Assembly (NCBI RefSeq): GCF_002150035.1
Contig: NZ_NETS01000010.1
Location: forward strand, 1,821,624-1,885,623
From: Leptospira venezuelensis
GTDB taxonomy: Bacteria > Spirochaetota > Leptospiria > Leptospirales > Leptospiraceae
Length of the DNA stretch: 64,000 bases
Reading direction: 5' to 3'
Shown: positions 1 to 8,189 of the stretch, piece after piece
Position numbering within the stretch: position 1 is the stretch's first letter
Layout of the letters: every line of letters begins with the position of its first letter
The notes under the pieces: model-generated
What the model saw: only the letters and a program-made list of their open reading frames with translations
Database searches by the model: none
What the model was told of the DNA's origin: nothing
Translations under genes and position numbers: made by a program

Positions 1-70
1 ACAAACAGCTAAGGCTTCTCGGGTTTGATTTATGTCTTGTCGAAAAAATTTTTCCTAAATCCTTGGAGCT

Positions 71-592
71 ATGGAATCAGATCATTTCAAAACGGTCCGT
101 GCGCGCTCTGCAGTGGATTATCTTTTTAGGACCGTTCACCAACATCATTCTCAACTCAGTCAGATGGCAGATCAGAAGGCCAACATTCTGATCGCTGCAT
201 CTTTTGTAATACTTTCACTTTCCTTAGGATATGTTCAAAGACCTACCTATAGAACAGGTTTATTAACCTTGATGGTATTTATCGTAGTTGCGGCGAGCTT
301 AGCTATACTTGCTGTAATGCCCACATTCAAACAGAAAAAGAATGGTAAGTCGAATCCTTTGTTTTTCGGGCATTTTGCTCCTATGAGTGAAAAAGAATTT
401 ATGAATAAGATGGAAGAAATCGCTTCGGAAGATTCTTCTTTGTATGAAGCTCTGACTCGAGATCTGTATGAGTTAGGAAGATCCCTCTACTTTACAAAAT
501 ATAGATATTTGAGATGGAGCTACCGTTGCCTTTTAGTAGGAGTAACTTCTTCCATGGTCTTAATATTCCTGGAAATTAAAGGAATTCTCTAA
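71..592 (+). CDS. Pycsar-effector-like membrane protein (DUF5706)
   Basis: This 173-residue protein has a short polar N-terminus (residues 1-36), a hydrophobic segment at about 38-55, a second at 63-83 and a third at about 152-170. The N-terminal block with H23, H25 and H26 followed by ADQKANILIAASF at the mouth of the first segment is the signature I associate with DUF5706, the transmembrane effector family of Pycsar (cyclic-pyrimidine anti-phage) systems. FGHFAPM near residues 99-105 also fits the family. In that family the protein is thought to damage the membrane when the cyclic nucleotide is made. A GGAG ribosome binding site lies just before the ATG. No cyclase is visible downstream, and only 70 bases are available upstream. 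Family assignment is by memory of motifs; the defence role is inference. Confidence 0.72.
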   Translation: MESDHFKTVRARSAVDYLFRTVHQHHSQLSQMADQKANILIAASFVILSLSLGYVQRPTYRTGLLTLMVFIVVAASLAILAVMPTFKQKKNGKSNPLFFGHFAPMSEKEFMNKMEEIASEDSSLYEALTRDLYELGRSLYFTKYRYLRWSYRCLLVGVTSSMVLIFLEIKGIL

Positions 593-604
593 TAAGATTT
601 TTCT

Positions 605-844
605 ATGAAAGGATCTGAGATTGTCCTTCGAATCGCAAACTATGGAGATCTAAAAACCTTAGAAAAATGTTTTTCTAAGAATTCAATTCATTCAATTCTT
701 GTGGACCCGCTTGCTAAAAATCTTAGGGCCCACAAGTTTTACGAAAGATTTGGATTCAAATTTTTAGAAAACCGCAGGTTTGGATTGGATGACTGCAAAG
801 TTTACCTTTTGACCAGGGAAGACTGGAGAAGGAACGAAAGATAA
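605..844 (+). pseudogene. GNAT acetyltransferase remnant with internal deletion
   Basis: The 79-residue product resembles the two ends of a GNAT N-acetyltransferase joined together. Residues 1-21 (IVLRIANYGDLKTLE) look like the usual first strand and helix, and residues about 31-74 (ILVDPLAKNLRAHKFYERF, then FGLDDCKVYLLTREDW) look like the C-terminal half. The central part of a normal protein of about 160-180 residues is missing, including the acetyl-CoA loop (Q/RxxGxG/A). The frame is open across the junction, so a small protein could still be made, but acetyl-CoA binding is unlikely. It starts 12 bases after the DUF5706 gene and ends 3 bases before the stop of the convergent acyltransferase gene. 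An intact but very divergent small GNAT is less likely. Confidence 0.6.
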
Positions 845-847
845 ACT

Positions 848-2050
848 TTAGTTCAGAACCGCTGCTTCGTTTTTCTTTTTCTTCATTCTTTTGATTAGAT
901 AATCTCTTAGAAGCAAGAAAGGTCTTTCAGTTACGTAAAATATAGGGATACAAACTAAGAAAGAGACTATGACCGCAAAAGCCCCAGTCAGCCAAAATGA
1001 TCTCCAGGCTAAACTTTCTGGAATTTTTGTTCCAAAAATAATTCCAAGCGCAATTGCAGTACAAGGTGTATGCCATAAATACATTGTGTAACTGATCCTT
1101 GAAAAAGGTCTGAAAATGGAAAGACTAAAGAACCGATTGATAATTCCGCCTTCCCATAATGAAAGTATGAATAAGGAAGAGTATCCTAGATGAAATCCGG
1201 TAAAATTGAATACTAAACCCCAGCCGGCTCGTTCCGTTAAATAACCAAAACTTAAGAATAAGATTGCTCCGAATCCTAACAAATAAGGAATTTTAGAGTT
1301 CCATAATTTAAAAAAATCAGGTTTCCAAAAAAATAACTCAGCGATCAGCATTCCACAAATTATGGTATCGAATCTGGTTTCGGTATGATAGAGCACGATT
1401 CCTTCTTTGAATCCCAAAAACATATAGAAAATTCTTATGATTAACGGTACAAAAAATAATCCAAGTAGTGAGATCCTTCTAATTTTATCAGAGATTTTAA
1501 AGAAGAATAAAAGACATAGACCAGGTATCACTAAATAGAATTGTTCCTCGATGGATAAAGACCAGCCGTAAAGGAAGAGTCTATGATTAAAATAATTTGA
1601 AATATAAAAAAAATCTGCCCAGGAAGTGGAAATCGTCGTGGCTAATTTTTGTATTCCCGCAATACCATTTGGAGCAAGATCTGGATGTGATTGATAAAAA
1701 TTTAATAGATTCCTGGACTGAAAATAAGTAATAATTAGGCAGATATAATAAGCAGGCATGATCCTAAGAGTTCTCTTTAGATAAAACATCTTTAGATTCA
1801 ATGTGTTTGTTCTCTTTTTTTCCTCCAATAATCCACTATAGATAAGAAACCCGCTGAGGATAAAAAATAAATCTACACCTGTCCGGAAATTGTGGAAAAC
1901 GATCTTTGTTAAAGAATATTCATAGTTTAATAAATGGACCTTTTCTGCATGGTCCCACATATGATAAATAATTACTAGGAAGATAGATAAGGCCCTTAGG
2001 CCGTTTAAAGCGGGTAATTCGGACTCATTTTTGGAGAATAGGTATTTCAA
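848..2050 (-). CDS. Acyltransferase family 3 membrane protein (OafA/YrhL-like)
   Basis: The 400-residue protein begins with ELPALNGLRALSIFLVIIYH, the typical opening of acyltransferase-3 proteins, with the conserved His in the first transmembrane helix. About ten hydrophobic segments follow, and SIEEQFYLVIPGL near the middle is another family motif. Members transfer O-acetyl or other acyl groups to sugars of surface polysaccharides or lipids in the inner membrane; the actual acceptor here cannot be told. Length matches the membrane-only form without an SGNH tail. The gene is convergent with the GNAT remnant and is separated by about 150 bases from the next minus-strand gene upstream. Confidence 0.85.
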   Translation of the reverse strand: MKYLFSKNESELPALNGLRALSIFLVIIYHMWDHAEKVHLLNYEYSLTKIVFHNFRTGVDLFFILSGFLIYSGLLEEKKRTNTLNLKMFYLKRTLRIMPAYYICLIITYFQSRNLLNFYQSHPDLAPNGIAGIQKLATTISTSWADFFYISNYFNHRLFLYGWSLSIEEQFYLVIPGLCLLFFFKISDKIRRISLLGLFFVPLIIRIFYMFLGFKEGIVLYHTETRFDTIICGMLIAELFFWKPDFFKLWNSKIPYLLGFGAILFLSFGYLTERAGWGLVFNFTGFHLGYSSLFILSLWEGGIINRFFSLSIFRPFSRISYTMYLWHTPCTAIALGIIFGTKIPESLAWRSFWLTGAFAVIVSFLVCIPIFYVTERPFLLLRDYLIKRMKKKKNEAAVLN

Positions 2051-2200
2051 TTCGAATCTCTTATTTTTTTGTTTCTAAAACCGAATATCGGATCGGCGTT
2101 ACAATATAAAAGGGAAGGACCTTAAATTGAAAACTTATTTTTGGATTTTAATTTTAACGTTTCGTTCGGTTAAAACGAGATAATGTGATCCGGAATCAAA

Positions 2201-4174
2201 TCACATCTTAATCTTGATAGGAACAAATCGATTTAGGATTTCCCTGATGGCCCGATTGAGTCTCGGTTTTCCTTCTGCTTCCAGAAGGATCCAATAGGCA
2301 TAGTCTATGCTAAACATATCCTTTATATTTTTTCCGACCTTTACCCATTGTTGCTCTATTCTTTTTTTAGCTTCCGGAGTTAGGTTGGGATTTCTTTCGA
2401 AATTTTCTAAATAGGAATAATATTCTGAGGTCAGAGACGCAGGGATAGGATCTTTCCATTTTCTACCTTTTAAGGTTCTTTCCGTTTCCCAGCGAAATTC
2501 TCCTAAGGTTTTCGTAACTACTAGGGTTGCGTTCTCTGTCATGACTACTGGAAATAATAATCTACTATAATCTTGGTTGCCTACACTTGTTTCTTGCCAG
2601 AGAACTCCTCTATTTCCGCTATAGGGTAGAAGAATACAATCAGCATAAAATTCCTTTCTATATTGATCTGTTTTGTTTGGATCTGTATGGGAAGTTACAC
2701 TTACTTCTCTGTGAAAAATGCTAGTATCTATTTTTGAAACTCTTTCCGCATTTGATAAAATTTTATCCGGGAAAGTCAGATTAGATTCAGTTGCTCCATA
2801 AAATTGATCTTCAGACAGAATCGGGTAAGCAAAGTTCGGATTTAAAGACACTCCTAATAAACCCATATAAAGAATATTTTCCAATTCCCAGTCCAGAATA
2901 TGCAAAAGATATTCTTTATTCATAATATTCTTTGATTCTGCTTCTTGGTTCCAGCGTAGATTCGATTTTTGGATCTGATCGTAGGTTTGTCCGAAATGAT
3001 TTTGGGAAGGATTCTTTTTACCTGTGAGTATTAGGTTTAACCAGTCCGGGAGAAGATGAATAGAAAGTTTTACTTCCTGATAATGGCGATCATGTGCCGA
3101 GGATTTTAGTGTGGCGATCGATTGTTCCAGGTCTTGCAACCGTTTTGCGGAGACCAAGCCCTCGTCCAAGAAAAAAAAGTATATAAATAGAAGAACAGGC
3201 TTGGGGATATGTGCTGCTTGCGAGCGGAATTTTATGAAACAAACTTTGTATAGTCGTATTAATATTTTATAATCTTCTTGCCTATGTCTTTGGCGTGTTA
3301 AACCCGGATGTTCTTTGTATGCGGTTACAAGTCTAGTGATTTCTTCGCAAACGTTTGGGTTTAGTCCTGAATATTCTAAAATTTGAGCAAGACTGTTTGT
3401 GTATTCTTCTGGCATTGCTCCAGAATGAGCAGGGCCGGCAGGACTTGTTTTAGGAGATTCAGCCCATTCTTCGCTTTTCTTTTCGTCTAGTTCTGGAGAG
3501 GTTTTGATCTGTAATGTAAGATTTGTACCTTCTTGAGAGATCAATATCGCTTCTGATTTAAGCCATTGTTTGCTCTCGTCTGGAACTAAGATCTGCATTC
3601 TTTCGTATCTTGTAAGGGAGAATGTAGCTCCTACTTTTTTAGTATAGATTCTGGCGCGAATTGCTCTATTTAAAGAATTCTCATCTAATTCTTGGATCCC
3701 TAATAAGGCTGGAAATCTTTCTTGGGAGTCTGTTTCTATAATAGCAGTGATAAAGTTTTTGGCAGTGGCCTTATGATCTTCTATCAAATGATCCAAAGTA
3801 TGCACGATCAAGATATCTTTCCAAGCGGGGAGATTGCTTTGTTCTGCGAGGAATTGCAAAAATTCAGGAAGAAAATATTTTCGATACCAAGACGGATCAT
3901 CTGCCAATCGTTTTAGATCTGAGTTATCAACCCGATCTAAGAATGTGTGGAAAAGATTCGTGTCTTTGGAATTAAAGTGATGAAGTTGTAGTTTAGATAC
4001 AATCTTAGCTCTATGTTCTAACGCGAGTTGGTTCTGTCTGCGTAAATAGCGTTGTAATAGATAGATTACCGCGAATAGAAGGACTAAAAAGATTGCTCCA
4101 CTGATAACTGGAGTCCAAGAGAATTCTGGCCAAATCAGGATAGGGTTTCCGGAATCCTGACCTAATATGAGCAT
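2201..4174 (-). CDS. Unknown membrane-anchored protein, 657 aa
   Basis: I do not recognise this family. One hydrophobic segment at about residues 25-41 (VISGAIFLVLLFAVIYLL) is followed at once by basic residues (RYLRRQNQ), so the large remainder probably lies in the cytoplasm. Residues about 60-160 are helical and acidic. A short segment around residues 172-230 (RIYTKKVGATFSLTRYERM, then a run of beta-prone residues) resembles a small beta-barrel of PilZ type but lacks a clear RxxxR...D/NxSxxG motif. A Pro/Ser/Glu-rich linker follows near residue 235-255. The C-terminal 400 residues show no motif I can name. It lies downstream of glyA with a strong hairpin between them, so it probably has its own promoter. 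Confidence 0.8.
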   Translation of the reverse strand: MLILGQDSGNPILIWPEFSWTPVISGAIFLVLLFAVIYLLQRYLRRQNQLALEHRAKIVSKLQLHHFNSKDTNLFHTFLDRVDNSDLKRLADDPSWYRKYFLPEFLQFLAEQSNLPAWKDILIVHTLDHLIEDHKATAKNFITAIIETDSQERFPALLGIQELDENSLNRAIRARIYTKKVGATFSLTRYERMQILVPDESKQWLKSEAILISQEGTNLTLQIKTSPELDEKKSEEWAESPKTSPAGPAHSGAMPEEYTNSLAQILEYSGLNPNVCEEITRLVTAYKEHPGLTRQRHRQEDYKILIRLYKVCFIKFRSQAAHIPKPVLLFIYFFFLDEGLVSAKRLQDLEQSIATLKSSAHDRHYQEVKLSIHLLPDWLNLILTGKKNPSQNHFGQTYDQIQKSNLRWNQEAESKNIMNKEYLLHILDWELENILYMGLLGVSLNPNFAYPILSEDQFYGATESNLTFPDKILSNAERVSKIDTSIFHREVSVTSHTDPNKTDQYRKEFYADCILLPYSGNRGVLWQETSVGNQDYSRLLFPVVMTENATLVVTKTLGEFRWETERTLKGRKWKDPIPASLTSEYYSYLENFERNPNLTPEAKKRIEQQWVKVGKNIKDMFSIDYAYWILLEAEGKPRLNRAIREILNRFVPIKIKM

Positions 4175-4262
4175 GCAAAAATAGTAAATAGAATTATAAA
4201 GTAGTCAAGATGTTTACTTGGTTTGGAGCGGAGGAACGGAAAGAATTCGAGAAAGCTTGGAT

Positions 4263-4291
4263 GACTTCTCCGGAAAAATCCCGGAGAAGTC
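4263..4291 (-). terminator. Strong hairpin after glyA
   Basis: A perfect 11-bp stem (GACTTCTCCGG at 4263-4273 with CCGGAGAAGTC at 4281-4291) closes a 7-base loop. It begins nine bases past the glyA stop codon on the minus strand. No run of T follows on either strand, so it may act as a transcript 3' end protector or as an imperfect terminator instead of a classical Rho-independent terminator. It sits between glyA and the unknown gene that follows. Confidence 0.6.
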
Positions 4292-4299
4292 TGATAATT

Positions 4300-5547
4300 T
4301 TAATCCAATCTGAAATTGGTCATCGGGAATTGTTGGGTGATCTCTTTTACGCCAGCCTTGACTTTTTCCTTTGTTTTTTCGTCATCCGGGTTGTCCAAGA
4401 AATCGCAGATCAAATTTCCTACTTTTTCAATATCAGCAGGCTTGAGTCCTCTGGTAGTTAGCGCAGGAGTTCCTAAACGAATTCCGGAAGCAACTGCGGG
4501 AGGATTTTTGTCAAATGGGATCGCGTTTTTGTTCACGGTAACTCCCACTTCGTCCAATCCATCAGCCGCTTTTGCACCGGTTAGACCTTTTACAGAAACA
4601 TCGAGTAGAACTAAATGGTTGTCTGTTCCACCGCTCACTACTCTGAATCCTCTTTTTACAAAAACTTCTGCCAAAACTTTTGCGTTTGCAAGTACTGTTT
4701 CAATATACTTTTTATAATCAGGAGTCAAAGCTTCTCCGAATGCTACCGCTTTTGCAGCGATTACATGCATTAAAGGTCCACCCTGGATCCCTGGGAATAC
4801 TCTGGAGTTTAATACTTTCTCATTTTCTAATTTAGAAAGAATTAATCCACCTCTTGGCCCTCTAAGGGTTTTATGGGTTGTGGTAGTAACATAATCAAAG
4901 CTATCGATTGGAGAAGGGTGATATCCTGTAGCGACTAACCCGGAAATATGTGCGATATCCGCCATAAGTTTTGCGCCTACAGACTTTGCAATTTCAGCAA
5001 ACTTATCAAAATCGATTGTTCTGGAATATGCGGAAGCACCTGCTACGATTAATTTTGGCTTATGTTCTTTTGCAAGAGATGCAAGAGCATCATAATCAAT
5101 CGTTTCCGTTTTAGGATCCACACCGTAAGGGATCGGTTTATAGTATTTTCCGCTGATATTAACTGGAGAACCATGAGTTAAATGTCCTCCGTGAGCCAGA
5201 TTCATTCCTAGGAAAGAATCTCCAGGTTCCATGGTAGCCAAGAAGACTGCCATATTTGCCTGTGCTCCAGAGTGAGGCTGAACGTTTGCATATTCTGCTT
5301 TAAAGATCTTTTTGGCTCTTTCTATCGCCAAGGTCTCAACTGCGTCAGCGTTTACACATCCATTATAATATCTTTTTCCAGGGTATCCTTCTGCGTATTT
5401 ATTGGTAAGCGTAGAAGTATAAGCTTCCAGAACTGGTCTGGATACAAAGTTTTCAGAAGCGATCATTTCCAGGTTTTGTTCCTGTCTTTGGTCTTCTGCT
5501 TGTAAGGCTTTGAAAATTTCGGGGTCTTGTTGGGGAAGGTATTTCAT
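4300..5547 (-). CDS. glyA: Serine hydroxymethyltransferase
   Basis: This PLP enzyme converts serine and tetrahydrofolate to glycine and 5,10-methylene-THF in the cytoplasm, feeding one-carbon metabolism. The 415-residue length is standard. Diagnostic segments are present: EQNLEMIASENF near the N-terminus, EGYPGKRYYNGC at 53-64, HSGAQAN at 92-98, ADIAHISGLVA at 196-206, and the PLP-lysine segment TTTTHKTLRGPRGG with K226. GAGGAAAAA stands just before the ATG. The lipoate ligase gene ends 24 bases upstream on the same strand, so the two are probably co-transcribed. Confidence 0.97.
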   Translation of the reverse strand: MKYLPQQDPEIFKALQAEDQRQEQNLEMIASENFVSRPVLEAYTSTLTNKYAEGYPGKRYYNGCVNADAVETLAIERAKKIFKAEYANVQPHSGAQANMAVFLATMEPGDSFLGMNLAHGGHLTHGSPVNISGKYYKPIPYGVDPKTETIDYDALASLAKEHKPKLIVAGASAYSRTIDFDKFAEIAKSVGAKLMADIAHISGLVATGYHPSPIDSFDYVTTTTHKTLRGPRGGLILSKLENEKVLNSRVFPGIQGGPLMHVIAAKAVAFGEALTPDYKKYIETVLANAKVLAEVFVKRGFRVVSGGTDNHLVLLDVSVKGLTGAKAADGLDEVGVTVNKNAIPFDKNPPAVASGIRLGTPALTTRGLKPADIEKVGNLICDFLDNPDDEKTKEKVKAGVKEITQQFPMTNFRLD

Positions 5548-5571
5548 TTTTTCCTCGGTGGTGTGAGAGAA

Positions 5572-6444
5572 TCATTCTCCCAGAATATAGCCTAGATTTG
5601 AATATTTTTCCTGGAACAGTCGATCTGCCAGCTTGCGAACGTTTCGAAAGAAGGAAGGATCGGTCTCGTTACCTAGGATTTCAACCCCCAGATAATCCGC
5701 AAATAAAAGGGAAAGGTCTTGTTTGAATTTTCCTGGGGAAAATGAGGCAGGTAGAGAGGTTACAAACTCATCATGAGCTCTGCCTTTTCTGTATTCGGGT
5801 TCTTCCGGTGGATGGGGTAGGAGGTCCGACACTAATGGAATTAACCTGGAATCCAGGATCAAGGTCCCATGTTGTACGATACAATTCTTCTTTCTGAACT
5901 GAGCATTCCCTGAAATTTTTTTCCATACATCCGGAGAAAGTTCCATTGCCAGGTCGGATTTTCCCTTACATTTTGTTTTGAGTCCTTGTTTGTTCAAAGC
6001 AGAAGATATCAGGCCTAAAAATATATTATAAGAGTTAGAGACAGGATACAATTCAGGTTTTGTTTCCAAGGATACAAAAAGACTGAAGTTTAAATTCCAT
6101 CCCGGCTCATGAACAACTGTCCCGCCGCCGCTCGCTCGTCTGGCTAGATACACAGGATCTTTTTGGGAGGGTTTTTTAGGCCTTTCTCTATTTTGGAATT
6201 CTGTCAGGAAATTTTCTATGTTTTCCTTTCCTGCGCTTAATTCCGGTTTTTCAGAGAGACCCATTATAATGGACCTGGGTCCTTCCCAAAATCGAACCCC
6301 ACCAGAATATCCTCCGGATACTAGTTGGACTGCTAGCGCTTCTTCCAAAGCTAGATTATAATAAGGTGTCCTAATGGATTTTTGGTCTAGAATAAAAGTT
6401 CGCACTTCGAGACCAAGGTCTATCAGACTATAGTTTTCGTCCAT
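5572..6444 (-). CDS. Lipoate-protein ligase (LplA family)
   Basis: The 290-residue protein carries the lipoate/biotin ligase fold. Seen are TPYYNLALEEAL near residue 21, the lipoate-binding loop RRASGGGTVVHEPG, the motif KISGNAQFRKKNCIVQHG that contains the lipoyl-AMP-contacting Lys, and LILDSRL after it. The enzyme activates lipoate (or moves octanoyl/lipoyl groups) onto E2 subunits and the glycine-cleavage H protein. The window contains one such acceptor, the SucB lipoyl domain, although 6 kb away. It stands 24 bases upstream of glyA in the same direction. Whether it is a ligase or an octanoyl transferase cannot be settled from the sequence. The upstream 259 bases to the divergent SGNH gene are A+T-rich and should hold the promoters of both. 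Confidence 0.85.
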   Translation of the reverse strand: MDENYSLIDLGLEVRTFILDQKSIRTPYYNLALEEALAVQLVSGGYSGGVRFWEGPRSIIMGLSEKPELSAGKENIENFLTEFQNRERPKKPSQKDPVYLARRASGGGTVVHEPGWNLNFSLFVSLETKPELYPVSNSYNIFLGLISSALNKQGLKTKCKGKSDLAMELSPDVWKKISGNAQFRKKNCIVQHGTLILDSRLIPLVSDLLPHPPEEPEYRKGRAHDEFVTSLPASFSPGKFKQDLSLLFADYLGVEILGNETDPSFFRNVRKLADRLFQEKYSNLGYILGE

Positions 6445-6703
6445 GGGTTTTACTACGGACTGTGGTCTTTAATTGATCCATTTGAACAACAGTCTTGATC
6501 TTCTTCTTTAATTTCTTACTCCGGGAATATTTCAGAACACCTTGTGTAAATAAAAATGAACCGTGTTCCAATTGAATTATGAAAATATAATATTAAAGTG
6601 CACTTTAAGTATAGTTGAACTTCGGTCACTGTTAAACGAATTTTGATAAAATGGGAACATTCTTCTCTTTCGCTTTGTCTTAAGTTATAGAGCATTATGA
6701 AAA

Positions 6704-7387
6704 ATGAATATAATTTATTTCTTGGAGAAGCTGAACCTTCTTTCTTTACCTTCGAAGGCCAAGGGAGTTTTTAATCGGTTTTCCGTTTTTGTTTTGGGTA
6801 TGTCTCTTTTTCTTGGAGTATGCGTTCAGCATCAGGATATCCAATCTAAAGAAACTGGATTGTACAAACCAAGCTTTGCCCTTTTTGGGGACAGTATCTC
6901 CGCCTTTTGGCCTGTAGAGGAGCAGTTCCCTGAATTTGAAACGTATAAGAAGGCGTATCCGGGTAGAAGGACTAGTGAGATCCAAGAGGCTGCAAGAACC
7001 GAAACAAGAAGATATAGATCCTGTATGTTAAATGGCGGCGTAAATGATTTTCTGAATAATTTTGAACCCACTTGGGACGAAGTCGACGCCACTGTTGAAC
7101 GTCAGCTTAAGACCTTGGAGATATTAAACAACCATTGTGACTATATCATCGTCTTGAATGTGTGGTCTGTAGAACTTCCTTGGCCAGTAAAGGTTGCGTC
7201 TATGATCAATTTAGAAATGAAGGAGAAGGTCACCTTCTTGCCTAGAATCGATCCAGAAGATCTGATCCATAGTGAGATGTTATTAGACGGCGGTCACTTG
7301 ACTGAGGAGGGATACGGAATTCTTTCTCAAAGAGTAAGGGAGTATTTAAGAGTGACCTTGCCTGAGTTCTGGTTGGAGTTCTTATGA
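6704..7387 (+). CDS. Secreted SGNH/GDSL-family hydrolase
   Basis: After a hydrophobic N-terminal segment the protein shows the SGNH blocks: FALFGDSISAFW (block I, nucleophile Ser), GGVNDF (block III, Asn) and LLDGGHLTEEGY (block V, Asp and His). Such enzymes cleave esters or remove acyl groups from carbohydrates or lipids. FLGVC ends the hydrophobic stretch at Cys40, so a lipoprotein is possible, although the segment is longer than usual; plain export is the alternative. The stop overlaps the start of the next gene by four bases (ATGA), pointing to translational coupling with the outer-membrane-type protein. Confidence 0.78.
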   Translation: MNIIYFLEKLNLLSLPSKAKGVFNRFSVFVLGMSLFLGVCVQHQDIQSKETGLYKPSFALFGDSISAFWPVEEQFPEFETYKKAYPGRRTSEIQEAARTETRRYRSCMLNGGVNDFLNNFEPTWDEVDATVERQLKTLEILNNHCDYIIVLNVWSVELPWPVKVASMINLEMKEKVTFLPRIDPEDLIHSEMLLDGGHLTEEGYGILSQRVREYLRVTLPEFWLEFL

Positions 7388-8178
7388 AATATAGGTTCAT
7401 GTTTCTTCTGGTATTCTTTAGTCCTGTTGCTGAAATTTTAGCTTCTGATAAGGCCGTGATCCCTTATCCCGCATGGGGGCAATCGGTCGGACTATATAAT
7501 ATTTTTGTAATTAGTGCAGGTGCAAAAGAATATAGGAACTCAACGGACTATGATAGAAGCCGCAATATTACATTAGATGGAGAATTGAAATTAGGGGATC
7601 ATTTTTCTGTTTCTGCGGGTTACGGATACGTAGACCAATATGCTACTCAGGCTACTCCTTGGAGTGGATGGGATAGGTGGAAAGCGGGGCTAAAAACATT
7701 TTATACTTTCGGAATATTTTCGATAGGAGGGGGTGTAAACGTTTACGGACCTTCTGCATCTGAACCTTGGATTGGAGAAAGAAATCCAGATTTACTTTTG
7801 GTTCGACCTCATTTAGGTTTTGTTTTAGACTTTGGTAGAACAAAGTTTCAAGCATTCGGTTTATATGAAAGAGAAACTGATTTCAGATTAAGGGATCCTA
7901 TCCAAGAAAAATATTATCGATATATGGAAGCGGGTGCGACTTTATCTTATGAAACAAATTCGAATTGGATACTTCTCCTGGAAACTACCTATCGTATGGC
8001 GGTAGAGGATACGATTGCAACTCCCCGTTCTGATTCATTTAATCTTCATCCAGGAGTTCAGTATAAGATAGGAGATGGAGGGAGAGTTTTCTTTAGCGGT
8101 TTGTATGGAATGAGAAAGGATAATACCTACGATCAGGGCTTTAAGATGGGGTATCAGCAGATGTTTTCATTTGAGTAG
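7384..8178 (+). CDS. Predicted outer-membrane beta-barrel protein
   Basis: The 264-residue product has a signal peptide (MKYRFMFLLVFFSPVAEILA, cleavage probably after ILA) and then a chain of alternating amphipathic strands rich in Gly, Tyr and Phe with polar turns (for example HFSVSAGYGYVDQYA and GRVFFSGLYGMRKDNTYDQG). It ends in an aromatic-containing strand (GYQQMFSFE). This pattern fits a small outer-membrane barrel of about ten to twelve strands; no enzyme motif is seen. It starts inside the stop codon of the SGNH hydrolase gene, so the two products may act together at the cell surface. I do not know a named family for it. Confidence 0.7.
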   Translation: MKYRFMFLLVFFSPVAEILASDKAVIPYPAWGQSVGLYNIFVISAGAKEYRNSTDYDRSRNITLDGELKLGDHFSVSAGYGYVDQYATQATPWSGWDRWKAGLKTFYTFGIFSIGGGVNVYGPSASEPWIGERNPDLLLVRPHLGFVLDFGRTKFQAFGLYERETDFRLRDPIQEKYYRYMEAGATLSYETNSNWILLLETTYRMAVEDTIATPRSDSFNLHPGVQYKIGDGGRVFFSGLYGMRKDNTYDQGFKMGYQQMFSFE

Positions 8179-8189
8179 GCCGATCAAAA

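Noticed and set aside
2152..2175. TTTTAAC...GTTAAAA hairpin as a terminator for the 657-aa protein gene
   Set aside because: Only a 7-bp A/T-rich stem without a T-run after it; too weak to call.
4210..4461. 83-codon plus-strand frame
   Set aside because: Crosses the glyA hairpin and runs antisense to glyA.
6445..6703. Possible small gene in the gap before the SGNH hydrolase
   Set aside because: A+T-rich with no sustained frame; more likely the divergent promoter region.
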